Positions 9,190 through 17,211 of a stretch of 34,870 bases of DNA are shown one piece after another (positions within the stretch are counted from its first letter, which is position 1; the number at the start of each line of letters is the position of its first letter). This stretch comes from an uncultured Clostridia bacterium (GTDB lineage: Bacteria > Bacillota > Clostridia > TANB77 > CAG-465). The position numbers were made by a program, and so were the translations under genes. A model generated the notes under the pieces. The model was not told the origin of the DNA. It ran no database searches and was given only the letters and a program-made list of their open reading frames with translations. The DNA lies in NCBI GenBank assembly GCA_947626975.1, contig CANQUF010000011.1, positions 1 to 34,870 on the forward strand, read 5' to 3'.

Positions 9190-10608
9190 ATGAAAAAAAT
9201 AAAAAGGTTAAGCTTTATATTTTTAGCATTATTTATTGCCTTGGGATGTTTTAGTAAGATATATGGAGTGGATAATATAAATGTTACAACCATAAAACAA
9301 GGTGACGTTATATATTATGATAATTCTTATACAAAATGGGATAATGTAAAAATATATATTTTTAATAAAAGTGGTGATCATGTATTTAATTGGAAAGATG
9401 ATAAAGGTCAGATGCAGAAGATAGGTAATACTGATATTTGGAAGTTTACTGTAACTTCTGATATTGATGTTACATCTAAGAATTACGATGAAGTAATATT
9501 TCTTAAAGCTGATCAAAGTAGAAATGAAGATCAAACAATAGATTTAGGATATATTAGTTCATATTTTGCATATGTATCAGAAGGCGTAAATACAGAAAGA
9601 GAATATAAACAGATGGGATATTGGTATTTATATGATAAAACTGAATTAAAAGAGCTTTTAGAAGAATGTAAAAAGTATGAAGAAAAGTATTATACATCTG
9701 ATTCATGGGCAAAATTTAAAACTTCTATGGACGATGCACAAGATGTTTTAGATGGAGAACAAAAACTAGAATCTGTTAATGAAGATGGTTCTGGAGGGTA
9801 TAAATGTGATTATTTCTATAAATTAGAAGAATTACAAAAAGCAAATGATGAATTAGTTATAGATAAGGAAGTATTAAATAAAAAGATAAAAGACGCAAAT
9901 GAAAAGTTAAAAAATGCTGATAAATATACAGAAGATTCAATTGATAATTTAAAAAATGCTATTGATAAAGCACAAGATAAATATGATGATGATGCTTTAG
10001 AATTAGATGAATTAAAAGAGGAATTAACTAAATTAGATGATGCGATAAATAATTTGAAACCAAATAAAGATAAATTAAAGGAAAAACTAGATGAAGTAAA
10101 TGGCATTATAGATAATAAAGACTTAAAATATTACACTGATGATAGTGTTAACGCATTAAAAGATAAAGTAAATAGAGGAAATGAAGTATATAAAAATGAT
10201 GAAGCAACATTAGAAGAGGTAGAAAATGCTACTAATGATTTAGATGGTGGAATAAAAGGATTAGAGCTTAACAAAAAAATGCTTGAGGATTTATTAAATA
10301 GTACAAAAGATACTGATTTTGATAAGTATACAGATGAAACTGTAACTGCTCTTAAGAGTGCTATAAACAGTGCAGAAGAATTATTAAAAAATGGTGATAT
10401 TACATTAGATAAATTTAAAAATACACTAGAAAATTTAAACACTGCATTAAATGGATTAATTGAAAAACAAGGTGAGGTTGTTACTAATAATACACAAACA
10501 CCAAATACAGGTAGTAATATACTTATTGCAATTATTTTACTTTCTGTAGGAAGTATTGTACTACTAATAACATTTATTTATACTAAAAAAGCTCAAAAAA
10601 ATAATTAG
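9190..10608 (+). CDS. Cell-wall-anchored CBM26-like starch-binding protein with FIVAR repeats (paralog 1)
   Basis: This is a 472-residue surface protein with SD GGAGG and ATG 9190. It has a signal peptide (about 1-27). Next is a domain (about 32-150) resembling starch-binding module CBM26: GDVIYYDN, W/Y-rich strands, VKIYIFN, DEVIFLKAD, and an end at GYWYLYDKTEL. Four helical FIVAR-like repeats follow (about 152-200, 231-285, 296-345, 364-420), seen as YTxxSW/YTDDSVNALK patterns. The end is a sorting signal, TPNTG (437-441), hydrophobic helix and basic tail. The motif has T instead of L. Binding to alpha-glucans and sortase anchoring are inferred from the domains. No catalytic domain is present. 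It is the first of four tandem paralogs. Confidence 0.85.
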   Translation: MKKIKRLSFIFLALFIALGCFSKIYGVDNINVTTIKQGDVIYYDNSYTKWDNVKIYIFNKSGDHVFNWKDDKGQMQKIGNTDIWKFTVTSDIDVTSKNYDEVIFLKADQSRNEDQTIDLGYISSYFAYVSEGVNTEREYKQMGYWYLYDKTELKELLEECKKYEEKYYTSDSWAKFKTSMDDAQDVLDGEQKLESVNEDGSGGYKCDYFYKLEELQKANDELVIDKEVLNKKIKDANEKLKNADKYTEDSIDNLKNAIDKAQDKYDDDALELDELKEELTKLDDAINNLKPNKDKLKEKLDEVNGIIDNKDLKYYTDDSVNALKDKVNRGNEVYKNDEATLEEVENATNDLDGGIKGLELNKKMLEDLLNSTKDTDFDKYTDETVTALKSAINSAEELLKNGDITLDKFKNTLENLNTALNGLIEKQGEVVTNNTQTPNTGSNILIAIILLSVGSIVLLITFIYTKKAQKNN

Positions 10609-10635
10609 ATATTTGGTATATATAATAATAAGTAA

Positions 10636-10672
10636 AAAATGAGGTGCCTTGAAATATTAGGTACTTTATTTT
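10636..10672 (+). terminator. Terminator of surface protein gene 1
   Basis: AAAATGAGGTGCCT pairs with AGGTACTTTATTTT, including G-U pairs, across a 9-base loop. Related AGGTRCYTT hairpins follow paralogs 2 and 3, so the terminator duplicated with the gene. Confidence 0.75.
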
Positions 10673-10690
10673 GATATTTAATATACAATA

Positions 10691-10921
10691 ATTATTTTGT
10701 TACAGTTCAGTAAGTGAAATCATTGATATAAAGGCAACTTTAAAATTTTATAAGAAAATATAAAAATATTAAATCTACTTTAAAACATTTATTTACTGAA
10801 TTGATAATTGATATATTTTATATTTTTAATTTAAAAATATTATTTTATAAAATCTATTAAATAAAGTTATATCAATAATTTAACTTAATAATATTTTCTT
10901 ACTGAACTGTAACATTATTTT
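10691..10921. mobile_element. MITE-like element 1 (215 bp, 16-bp TIRs) with 8-bp target duplications
   Basis: Element 10699-10913 has perfect 16-bp terminal inverted repeats, GTTACAGTTCAGTAAG (10699-10714) and its complement (10898-10913). It is flanked by perfect direct repeats ATTATTTT at 10691-10698 and 10914-10921. A subterminal ATTGATATAA also recurs inverted near each end. The interior is AT-rich with no ORF, so it is non-autonomous. The TIR shares GTTACNNTTCAG with the second element at 34307-34487. An 8-bp duplication is known for several IS families. No transposase is in the window, so the family is not assigned. Confidence 0.85.
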
Positions 10922-10952
10922 ATCCCGAAGTGTAAAAAAATATATATTTTTG

Positions 10953-10981
10953 TTGAATATATTTTAATTATATGTTAATAT
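10953..10981 (+). promoter_or_regulatory. Promoter of surface protein gene 2
   Basis: TTGAAT, a 17-base spacer and TAATAT, aligned with the other three family promoters. Where the 0A box stands in paralogs 1 and 3, this copy has only ATCCCGAA, directly after the right target duplication of MITE 1. Confidence 0.65.
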
Positions 10982-11007
10982 TTTTATATAAAAAATGGAG
11001 GTTATAT

Positions 11008-12438
11008 ATGAAAAAATTAAAAAAGTTAAGTTTTATATTTTTAGCCATTGTAATTACTTTGTTAAGTTTTAATAAAGCATTTGCTGACGAAGAGCGAGGA
11101 GATATTGATGTTATTCCTGTAAAACCAGGAGATGTAGTATATTATAATAATGTAAATACAAACTGGAATAGTGTAAAAGTATATTTATTTAATGATAAAG
11201 AAGAATATGCATTTGTTTGGGAAAATGAAAAAGGTAAAATGACACAAATAGATAGTTCAGATATTTGGGAATATAAAATACCAGATGATATTGAAGAAAA
11301 TAAATATGATCATATTATTTTCTTAAAGGGAGATGGAACTAATAGTAATAATGAAAATCAAACTATTGATTTAGGATACCTTGGAGCAGGATATGCATAT
11401 ATATCTGAAGGTACTGATTCAAATTCTCAAAATAAACAAATTGGATATTGGTATTTGTATGATAAAACTGAATTAGCAAATCTTATAGAAGAATGTGAAA
11501 AATATGAAAGTAATAAAGATTATTATACTACTAAATCTTGGGCAGAATTTTCTGAAGCTTTAAATGATGCTAAAGAAGTTTTAAAGGGTGAACAAAAAGT
11601 AGAGTCTGTTGAAACAGGTGGATTTAAATGCGATTATTTTTATACTTTAAAAGGACTGGCAGAAAAAACTCTTAATTTAAATAAAGAAGCATTAAATAAA
11701 AAAATTCAAGAGGCTGAAGATTTAATAAACGATAAATATGATGACGATTCTACAAATGATTTAAAATCTGAATTACAAAATGCAAAAGATAAATTAAATA
11801 GTGATAGTATTGAATTAGATCAATTAGAAGAAGAATTACACAAATTAAATGAAAAAATAAGTAAAGAAAAATTAAAGCAAAAAATAGATGAAGCAACTGA
11901 TATCTTAAATGATGAAGATTCAAAGTATTATACTGATGATAGCATTAATTCATTAAAAGATAAAGTTAATGCTGGATCTAAAATTTATGAAGATGAAAAA
12001 GCTACTTTACAAGATGTAGAAGGAGCTACTAAAAATATAGATGATGCAATAAATGAATTAGAACTTAATAAAAAAATTCTTGAAGATTTAGTAAGTAAAG
12101 CAAATGAAATTGATTTTGATAAATATACAGATGAAACAGTAGAAGCTTTAAACTCAGCCAAAAAAGAAGCAGAAGAATTACTAAATAACCCAGATATTAC
12201 ACTTGATAATTTTAAAAGTAAAGTAAAAAATTTAAATAATGCTTTAGAAGGATTATTAGAAAAGCAAAATGAAGTTGTCATAGATTCTAATAATACTAGT
12301 GATACTAGTGATACTACTAATAATACTGAAGTACCAAATACAGGAAGTAGTATACTTCTTGCAATTATCTTACTTTCTGCAGGAGCAGTTTTATTACTTA
12401 CAACATCATTTATTTATCATAGAAAAAGAGTAAAATAA
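11008..12438 (+). CDS. Cell-wall-anchored CBM26-like starch-binding protein with FIVAR repeats (paralog 2)
   Basis: This is a 476-residue protein. ATG 11008 is chosen because GGAGG lies just upstream. The ORF-track start 10972 falls inside the spacer next to the -10 box and so would precede transcription. It has a signal peptide (about 1-26, ending KAFA), a CBM26-like domain (GDVVYYNN, VKVYLFND, YDHIIFLKGDG, QTIDLGYLG, GYWYLYDKTEL), four FIVAR-like repeats, a Thr/Asn/Ser/Asp-rich linker, and sorting signal VPNTG (442-446) with hydrophobic helix and tail YHRKRVK. It is the most diverged of the four in the repeat region and the only one lacking a recognisable 0A box. Glucan binding is inferred from domain resemblance. 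Confidence 0.85.
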   Translation: MKKLKKLSFIFLAIVITLLSFNKAFADEERGDIDVIPVKPGDVVYYNNVNTNWNSVKVYLFNDKEEYAFVWENEKGKMTQIDSSDIWEYKIPDDIEENKYDHIIFLKGDGTNSNNENQTIDLGYLGAGYAYISEGTDSNSQNKQIGYWYLYDKTELANLIEECEKYESNKDYYTTKSWAEFSEALNDAKEVLKGEQKVESVETGGFKCDYFYTLKGLAEKTLNLNKEALNKKIQEAEDLINDKYDDDSTNDLKSELQNAKDKLNSDSIELDQLEEELHKLNEKISKEKLKQKIDEATDILNDEDSKYYTDDSINSLKDKVNAGSKIYEDEKATLQDVEGATKNIDDAINELELNKKILEDLVSKANEIDFDKYTDETVEALNSAKKEAEELLNNPDITLDNFKSKVKNLNNALEGLLEKQNEVVIDSNNTSDTSDTTNNTEVPNTGSSILLAIILLSAGAVLLLTTSFIYHRKRVK

Positions 12439-12454
12439 AAGTTATATTAAAATA

Positions 12455-12488
12455 GTGTGAAGTACCTATAAATCAGGTACTTCATTTT
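12455..12488 (+). terminator. Terminator of surface protein gene 2
   Basis: TGAAGTACCT pairs perfectly with AGGTACTTCA across a 7-base loop and is followed by TTTTA. It is related to the hairpins after paralogs 1 and 3. Confidence 0.8.
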
Positions 12489-12583
12489 AAAATTTTTAAA
12501 ATATATTAATTAGTAAAAATTGTTAAAAATAGTATATTATTTTGTTTCAGTAATATTACAAAAATATTGTATAAAAATTACTT

Positions 12584-12592
12584 TTTGTCGAA
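12584..12592 (+). promoter_or_regulatory. Spo0A-box-like site upstream of surface protein gene 3
   Basis: TTTGTCGAA is a perfect 0A-box match, 25 bases upstream of the -35 and in register with the site before paralog 1. Confidence 0.5.
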
Positions 12593-12617
12593 AAAACATA
12601 ATGTATATATTTTTATG

Positions 12618-12646
12618 TTGAACAAATAATAATTATATGATAATAT
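12618..12646 (+). promoter_or_regulatory. Promoter of surface protein gene 3
   Basis: TTGAAC, a 17-base spacer and TAATAT. The sequence from here through the start codon is almost identical to that before paralog 4. Confidence 0.7.
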
Positions 12647-12680
12647 TTCAATATAAGTTGAAAATTATGGAGGTCTTTTT

Positions 12681-14120
12681 ATGAATAGAATAAAAAAATT
12701 AAGTTTTATTTTTTTATCAGTTATAATTGCTATATCAAGCTTTACTAAAGTTAAAGGTGTAGAAAAAATATATGTTACAACTATAAAGCAAGGTGATGTT
12801 GTATATTATGATAACTCAATTACAAAATGGGATAATGTAAAGATATACCTTTTTGAGAGAAAAGAGGGTATTAGTGATACGAATGCTTTTACTTGGAATG
12901 ATGATAAGGGACAAATGAAAAAAATTGGTGATACAGATATATGGGAATATACTTTACCAACTGATATTACAAGTGATAAATATAACCATGTTATTTTTCT
13001 TAATGGAACAGAAGGTCCTCAGAATCAAACTATAGATTTAGGATATCTAGGAAAAGGTTATGCATATATATCTAAAGAAATATATAATAAAAATGATGAT
13101 TATAGTAAAAATGGTAAACAGATAGGATACTGGTATTTATATGATAAAACAGGACTTAGAAATCTACTAGACGAATGTAAAAAGTTGGAAGAAAAATATT
13201 ATACTTCTGAATCATGGGCAACATTTAAAACTTCTATGGAAGAAGCAGAAAAAGTTTTAAATAGTGAACAAAGAATAGAAGATGCTGATGATAAAGATGG
13301 GTATAAATGTAACTATTTCTATAAATTAGAAGGTTTAGAAAAGGTTAAAACTGAATTAGTAGTAGATAAAGAGATTTTAAATAATAAAATAAAAGAAACT
13401 CAAAATATAGATAAGGACAAATATACACCAGATAGTGTAAATAAATTAAATGAAGCAGTAAAGAATGCTCAAGGAAAATATAATGGAGAAGATCCTTTAA
13501 CAGTAGATGGATTAAAAGATGAATTATCTAAATTAGATGAAGCAATTAATAACTTAAAACCAAATAAAGATAAATTAAAAGAAAAAATAGACGAAGGAAA
13601 TGGCATTATAGATAATGAAGACTCTAAATATTATACTAATGATAGTGTAAACGCATTAAAAGATAAAGTAAAAAATGGAAATGAAGTATACAAAAATGAT
13701 AATGCAACATTAGCAGAAGTAGAAAAAGCTACTGATGAGATAGATGATACAATAAAAGGATTAGAGCTTAATAAAAAGATGCTTGAAGATTTAGTAAATA
13801 TGGCAAAAAATGCTGATTTTGATAAATATACAGATGAAACTGTAGAAACTCTTAAAGGTGCTATAAATGCTTCTCAAGATCTATTAGGAAGTGGTGAGAT
13901 TACACTAGAAAAATTTAAAAACTCAATAGAAAGCTTAAATTCTGCAATTAATGGATTAGTTGAAAAACAAGGTAATGTTAATGAAAATATTAATAATAAT
14001 ACACAAACACCAAGTACAGGTAGTAGCATACTTCTTGCAATTATTTTACTTTCAGTAGGATCTATTGTATTGCTAATTACATTTATTTATAGAAATAAAA
14101 GCATTAAGAGTAGAAGTTAA
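12681..14120 (+). CDS. Cell-wall-anchored CBM26-like starch-binding protein with FIVAR repeats (paralog 3)
   Basis: This is a 479-residue protein with SD GGAGG and ATG 12681. It has a signal peptide (about 1-26), a CBM26-like domain (GDVVYYDN, VKIYLFER, YNHVIFLNGT, QTIDLGYLGKG, GYWYLYDKTGL), four FIVAR-like repeats and sorting signal TPSTG (443-447) with membrane helix and basic tail. The C-terminal half is nearly the same as paralog 4 at DNA level, while the glucan-binding half is clearly diverged. This indicates gene conversion or selection for different binding faces. Function is inferred from domains, and no enzymatic motif is present. Confidence 0.85.
   Translation: MNRIKKLSFIFLSVIIAISSFTKVKGVEKIYVTTIKQGDVVYYDNSITKWDNVKIYLFERKEGISDTNAFTWNDDKGQMKKIGDTDIWEYTLPTDITSDKYNHVIFLNGTEGPQNQTIDLGYLGKGYAYISKEIYNKNDDYSKNGKQIGYWYLYDKTGLRNLLDECKKLEEKYYTSESWATFKTSMEEAEKVLNSEQRIEDADDKDGYKCNYFYKLEGLEKVKTELVVDKEILNNKIKETQNIDKDKYTPDSVNKLNEAVKNAQGKYNGEDPLTVDGLKDELSKLDEAINNLKPNKDKLKEKIDEGNGIIDNEDSKYYTNDSVNALKDKVKNGNEVYKNDNATLAEVEKATDEIDDTIKGLELNKKMLEDLVNMAKNADFDKYTDETVETLKGAINASQDLLGSGEITLEKFKNSIESLNSAINGLVEKQGNVNENINNNTQTPSTGSSILLAIILLSVGSIVLLITFIYRNKSIKSRS
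13361..14060 (+). repeat. 700-bp near-identical direct repeat, copy A (paralog 3)
   Basis: By eye this differs from 15051-15750 at only three positions, all before 13470. The 591 bases 13470-14060 are identical to 15160-15750 (constant offset 1690). The repeat covers the FIVAR-like units 2-4, the sorting motif and part of the membrane helix. Confidence 0.95.
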
Positions 14121-14157
14121 ATAATTATTAATCTATATAGAATAGTTATATAAATAA

Positions 14158-14195
14158 AAAAATAAGGTGCCTAAAATATTAGGTGCTTTATTTTA
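14158..14195 (+). terminator. Terminator of surface protein gene 3
   Basis: AATAAGGTGCCT pairs with AGGTGCTTTATT, with several G-U pairs, across an 8-base loop and is followed by T-rich sequence. It is related to the hairpins after paralogs 1 and 2. Confidence 0.7.
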
Positions 14196-14288
14196 CTTTA
14201 AAAATTAAATTAGTAAAAAATGGTTAATAATTAGTAATAAAAATTTATATATCAATAATATTACAAAAATATTGCGTTAAAATTTCTT

Positions 14289-14297
14289 TTTGTAAAA
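14289..14297 (+). promoter_or_regulatory. Degenerate Spo0A-box-like site upstream of surface protein gene 4
   Basis: TTTGTAAAA has one mismatch to TTTGTCRAA at the register position, 25 bases before the -35. The flanking sequence is close to that of paralog 3, so the box appears to have decayed here. Confidence 0.3.
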
Positions 14298-14322
14298 AAA
14301 AGAAGATGCATATATTTTTTTG

Positions 14323-14351
14323 TTGAACAAATAATAATTATATGATAATAT
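14323..14351 (+). promoter_or_regulatory. Promoter of surface protein gene 4
   Basis: TTGAAC, a 17-base spacer and TAATAT, the same spacing as in the other three family promoters. Confidence 0.7.
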
Positions 14352-14385
14352 TTCAATATAGATTGAAAATTATGGAGGTCTTTTT

Positions 14386-15813
14386 ATGAATAGAATAAAA
14401 AAATTAAGTTTTCTTTTTTTATCAGTTATAATTTTTATTACAAGTTTTTCAAAAATTTATGGTATAGAGGATATAAAACTTACAACTATAAAAAAAGGTG
14501 ATGTAATATATTATGATAATTCAAAAACAAAATGGGAAAATGTAAAAATATATCTATTTGAGAAAAAGGATGGTAGTGAAGATAGTGGTGCATTTGAATG
14601 GAATGATAACAAAGGTCAAATGAACAAAATAGATGATACTGACATATGGGAATATACTTTGCCAGATGATATTACAAGTAATAAATATAATCATGTTATT
14701 TTTACTAATAATGGTAAAAATGGTAATAATCAAACAATAGATTTAGGATATCTAGGTAAGGGGTATGCATATATATCTGAAGGTACTGATTCAAGTGATC
14801 AAAATAAACAAAAAGGTTATTGGTATTTATATGATAAAACAGAGCTTAGAAATCTATTAGACGAATGTAAAAAATTGGAAGAAAAATATTATACTTCTGA
14901 ATCATGGGCAACATTTAAAACTTCTATGGAAGAGGCACAATCTGTTTTAGATGGTGAGCAAAAAATAGAGTCTACTGATATTGAAGGGGTATATAAATGT
15001 GATTATTTCTATAAATTAGAAAATTTACAAACAGCAAAAGCTGATCTTAAAGTAGATAAAGAGATTTTAAATAATAAAATAAAAGAAACTCAAAGTATAG
15101 ATAAGGACAAATATACACCAGATACTGTAAATAAATTAAATGAAGCAGTAAAGAATGCCCAAGGAAAATATAATGGAGAAGATCCTTTAACAGTAGATGG
15201 ATTAAAAGATGAATTATCTAAATTAGATGAAGCAATTAATAACTTAAAACCAAATAAAGATAAATTAAAAGAAAAAATAGACGAAGGAAATGGCATTATA
15301 GATAATGAAGACTCTAAATATTATACTAATGATAGTGTAAACGCATTAAAAGATAAAGTAAAAAATGGAAATGAAGTATACAAAAATGATAATGCAACAT
15401 TAGCAGAAGTAGAAAAAGCTACTGATGAGATAGATGATACAATAAAAGGATTAGAGCTTAATAAAAAGATGCTTGAAGATTTAGTAAATATGGCAAAAAA
15501 TGCTGATTTTGATAAATATACAGATGAAACTGTAGAAACTCTTAAAGGTGCTATAAATGCTTCTCAAGATCTATTAGGAAGTGGTGAGATTACACTAGAA
15601 AAATTTAAAAACTCAATAGAAAGCTTAAATTCTGCAATTAATGGATTAGTTGAAAAACAAGGTAATGTTAATGAAAATATTAATAATAATACACAAACAC
15701 CAAGTACAGGTAGTAGCATACTTCTTGCAATTATTTTACTTTCAGTAGGAGCTATTGTATTATTAATTACATTTGTTTTTATCAAAAAAGGTCCTAAAAA
15801 AAATAAAAATTAA
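14386..15813 (+). CDS. Cell-wall-anchored CBM26-like starch-binding protein with FIVAR repeats (paralog 4)
   Basis: This is a 475-residue protein with SD GGAGG and ATG 14386. It has a signal peptide (about 1-26), a CBM26-like domain (GDVIYYDN, VKIYLFEK, YNHVIFTNNG, QTIDLGYLGKG, GYWYLYDKTEL), four FIVAR-like repeats, sorting signal TPSTG (438-442), membrane helix and a Lys-rich tail. From the second FIVAR-like unit to the sorting signal it is essentially the same as paralog 3. The N-terminal binding domain differs at many residues. Its terminator is not of the AGGTRCYTT type, consistent with its being the end of the tandem array. Confidence 0.85.
   Translation: MNRIKKLSFLFLSVIIFITSFSKIYGIEDIKLTTIKKGDVIYYDNSKTKWENVKIYLFEKKDGSEDSGAFEWNDNKGQMNKIDDTDIWEYTLPDDITSNKYNHVIFTNNGKNGNNQTIDLGYLGKGYAYISEGTDSSDQNKQKGYWYLYDKTELRNLLDECKKLEEKYYTSESWATFKTSMEEAQSVLDGEQKIESTDIEGVYKCDYFYKLENLQTAKADLKVDKEILNNKIKETQSIDKDKYTPDTVNKLNEAVKNAQGKYNGEDPLTVDGLKDELSKLDEAINNLKPNKDKLKEKIDEGNGIIDNEDSKYYTNDSVNALKDKVKNGNEVYKNDNATLAEVEKATDEIDDTIKGLELNKKMLEDLVNMAKNADFDKYTDETVETLKGAINASQDLLGSGEITLEKFKNSIESLNSAINGLVEKQGNVNENINNNTQTPSTGSSILLAIILLSVGAIVLLITFVFIKKGPKKNKN
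15051..15750 (+). repeat. 700-bp near-identical direct repeat, copy B (paralog 4)
   Basis: This is the partner of 13361-14060, and the last 591 bases are identical. The sequences diverge abruptly at both ends, as expected of a conversion tract. Confidence 0.95.
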
Positions 15814-15828
15814 GTAATAACTATTTTT

Positions 15829-15862
15829 AAATTGAGATGAATAAATTTCATCTCAATTTTTT
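15829..15862 (+). terminator. Terminator of surface protein gene 4
   Basis: AATTGAGATGAA pairs with TTCATCTCAATT across a 5-base loop (TAAAT) and runs into six T. Confidence 0.9.
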
Positions 15863-15972
15863 AATAAATTTATTACTATTAGAAAATATAAATATTTAAA
15901 AAAAGATTAATTACTCATTTTTGTTAGTATTAATAAATAATAAAATATGTTAACTAAAAGTGAGTTTTGTTC

Positions 15973-16001
15973 TTGACAATATATTAATATTAATGTATAA
16001 T
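15973..16001 (+). promoter_or_regulatory. Consensus sigma-A promoter of the Yip1-like gene
   Basis: TTGACA, a 17-base spacer and TATAAT is a full consensus match. It implies strong expression and a leader of about 50 bases. Confidence 0.85.
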
Positions 16002-16058
16002 TCCTATAGATATACATATTATTTAGTATATATATATTTTTAGAAAGGATGTTTTTAT

Positions 16059-16682
16059 ATGATAAAAAAATTATTATCTGTATTTATTAAGCCTGTTAGT
16101 TCTACTAATGAATTATCTAATAATAGTAATTTTAAATTACCTTTATTTTTAGGATTAATTTTATGTGGTGTATTTGCTATTTGTAATACTGCTACTAGTT
16201 TTCTTAGCATGTTATTTGTAAAAAAATATAGCTATGTTAGTTCAAAATATACTACTACTATAGATTTTAGTAATATTAATATTTTTAAATTGCCAATATC
16301 TTTTTTTGGAACTATAATAGTATCTGCAATTGTAATTGCGGGTATAGCAGGAATATTATTTGTTTTATCTAAAATACTAAAGAGCAAAAATGTTAAATTT
16401 ATAGATCTATTAACAATTTCAGTAGTAGCAATGCTACCTGTTGCAGTTGTAAAAATAGTATCTATACCTTTTAATGTTTTCTATATGCCAATTGCAACAT
16501 TTTTACTAACAGCAGCATCAGCGTATTATATATTAATTATAATTTTATGCTTTAAAAATAAACTTGAAAATACTAGTGATGATAAAATTGTTTTAGCATA
16601 TATGATAATTTCTACAGCTCTTACAATTATATTCTATTATGCAACTCAATTATATAATTTTATAATGGACTTAATTTTTTAA
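16059..16682 (+). CDS. Yip1-like polytopic membrane protein
   Basis: This is a 207-residue protein with SD AGAAAGGATG and ATG 16059. After an amphipathic N-terminus (MIKKLLSVFIKPVSS) there are about five hydrophobic segments (about 27-50, 85-107, 122-145, 148-168, 183-204). The topology and the N-terminal pattern suit the Yip1/YIP1-domain membrane family common in clostridia. No enzymatic motif is seen and its role is unknown. It is monocistronic, with a full consensus promoter and its own terminator. The family call is moderate and membrane location is strong. Confidence 0.7.
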   Translation: MIKKLLSVFIKPVSSTNELSNNSNFKLPLFLGLILCGVFAICNTATSFLSMLFVKKYSYVSSKYTTTIDFSNINIFKLPISFFGTIIVSAIVIAGIAGILFVLSKILKSKNVKFIDLLTISVVAMLPVAVVKIVSIPFNVFYMPIATFLLTAASAYYILIIILCFKNKLENTSDDKIVLAYMIISTALTIIFYYATQLYNFIMDLIF

Positions 16683-16697
16683 GTAAAATACAAATTT

Positions 16698-16734
16698 TAG
16701 CTATATATTTTTATTAGTATATAGCTATTTTTTT
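16698..16734. terminator. Terminator between convergent genes
   Basis: TAGCTATATA pairs perfectly with TATATAGCTA across a 10-base loop and is followed by seven T on the plus strand. It touches the stop codon of the minus-strand gene at 16733, and may also stop that transcript. Confidence 0.8.
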
Positions 16735-17125
16735 AATCTTTTATACAATATTTCATCTTAGTTTCGTTTGGCAACATACTATCGATAATTCCATATATTG
16801 CAGCTGCAATTAAGCTACTAACTATTGTAATATAATATCCATCTATAAAAAATTGAGTTATATATATTATAATAGCTGCACTTATAAATCCAACTATTCC
16901 TCGACCAAGTGGTATATCATGAATGCCAGTTATTATTGACATAAGATAATCTAGAACTATAATACAAATAGCACTTAATATAAAAATGGGGAAAGATGAT
17001 ATTTTAAAATTAGGAGTAAAAAATACAGTTATTGCAAATATTGATGATGAAGTAATAATTCTAATAAGCATTTGTGATAATCTAATATAATCTAGATTAT
17101 TTTTTAAACTAAAAATTGTTTTCAT
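16733..17125 (-). CDS. Phage holin family 4 (superfamily IV)-like membrane protein
   Basis: This is a 130-residue protein with SD AAGGAGAA before ATG 17125. It has four hydrophobic segments (about 19-38, 44-63, 76-95, 98-118) and the family-like pattern FFTPNFKISSFPIF, ITGIHDIPLGRGIVGFI and AAAIYGIIDSMLP. Such proteins occur in many bacteria outside prophages, and nothing phage-like surrounds this one. A role in lysis is therefore not implied. It is transcribed divergently from the YetF gene. Confidence 0.7.
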   Translation of the reverse strand: MKTIFSLKNNLDYIRLSQMLIRIITSSSIFAITVFFTPNFKISSFPIFILSAICIIVLDYLMSIITGIHDIPLGRGIVGFISAAIIIYITQFFIDGYYITIVSSLIAAAIYGIIDSMLPNETKMKYCIKD

Positions 17126-17211
17126 AAATTTAATTCTCCTTATATAATAAGTTAATAATTATTATCTGTATATTTTTTCATATTATGCTAAAAATAATTT
17201 TAGGTGATATA

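Noticed and set aside
10972-11007. Upstream start of surface paralog 2 given in the ORF track
   Set aside because: It lies inside the promoter spacer next to the -10 box and has no SD. ATG 11008 follows GGAGG and aligns with the other paralogs.
16733-17125. Prophage remnant suggested by a holin-like gene
   Set aside because: This membrane family is widespread outside phages, and no lysin, integrase or structural phage gene is nearby.
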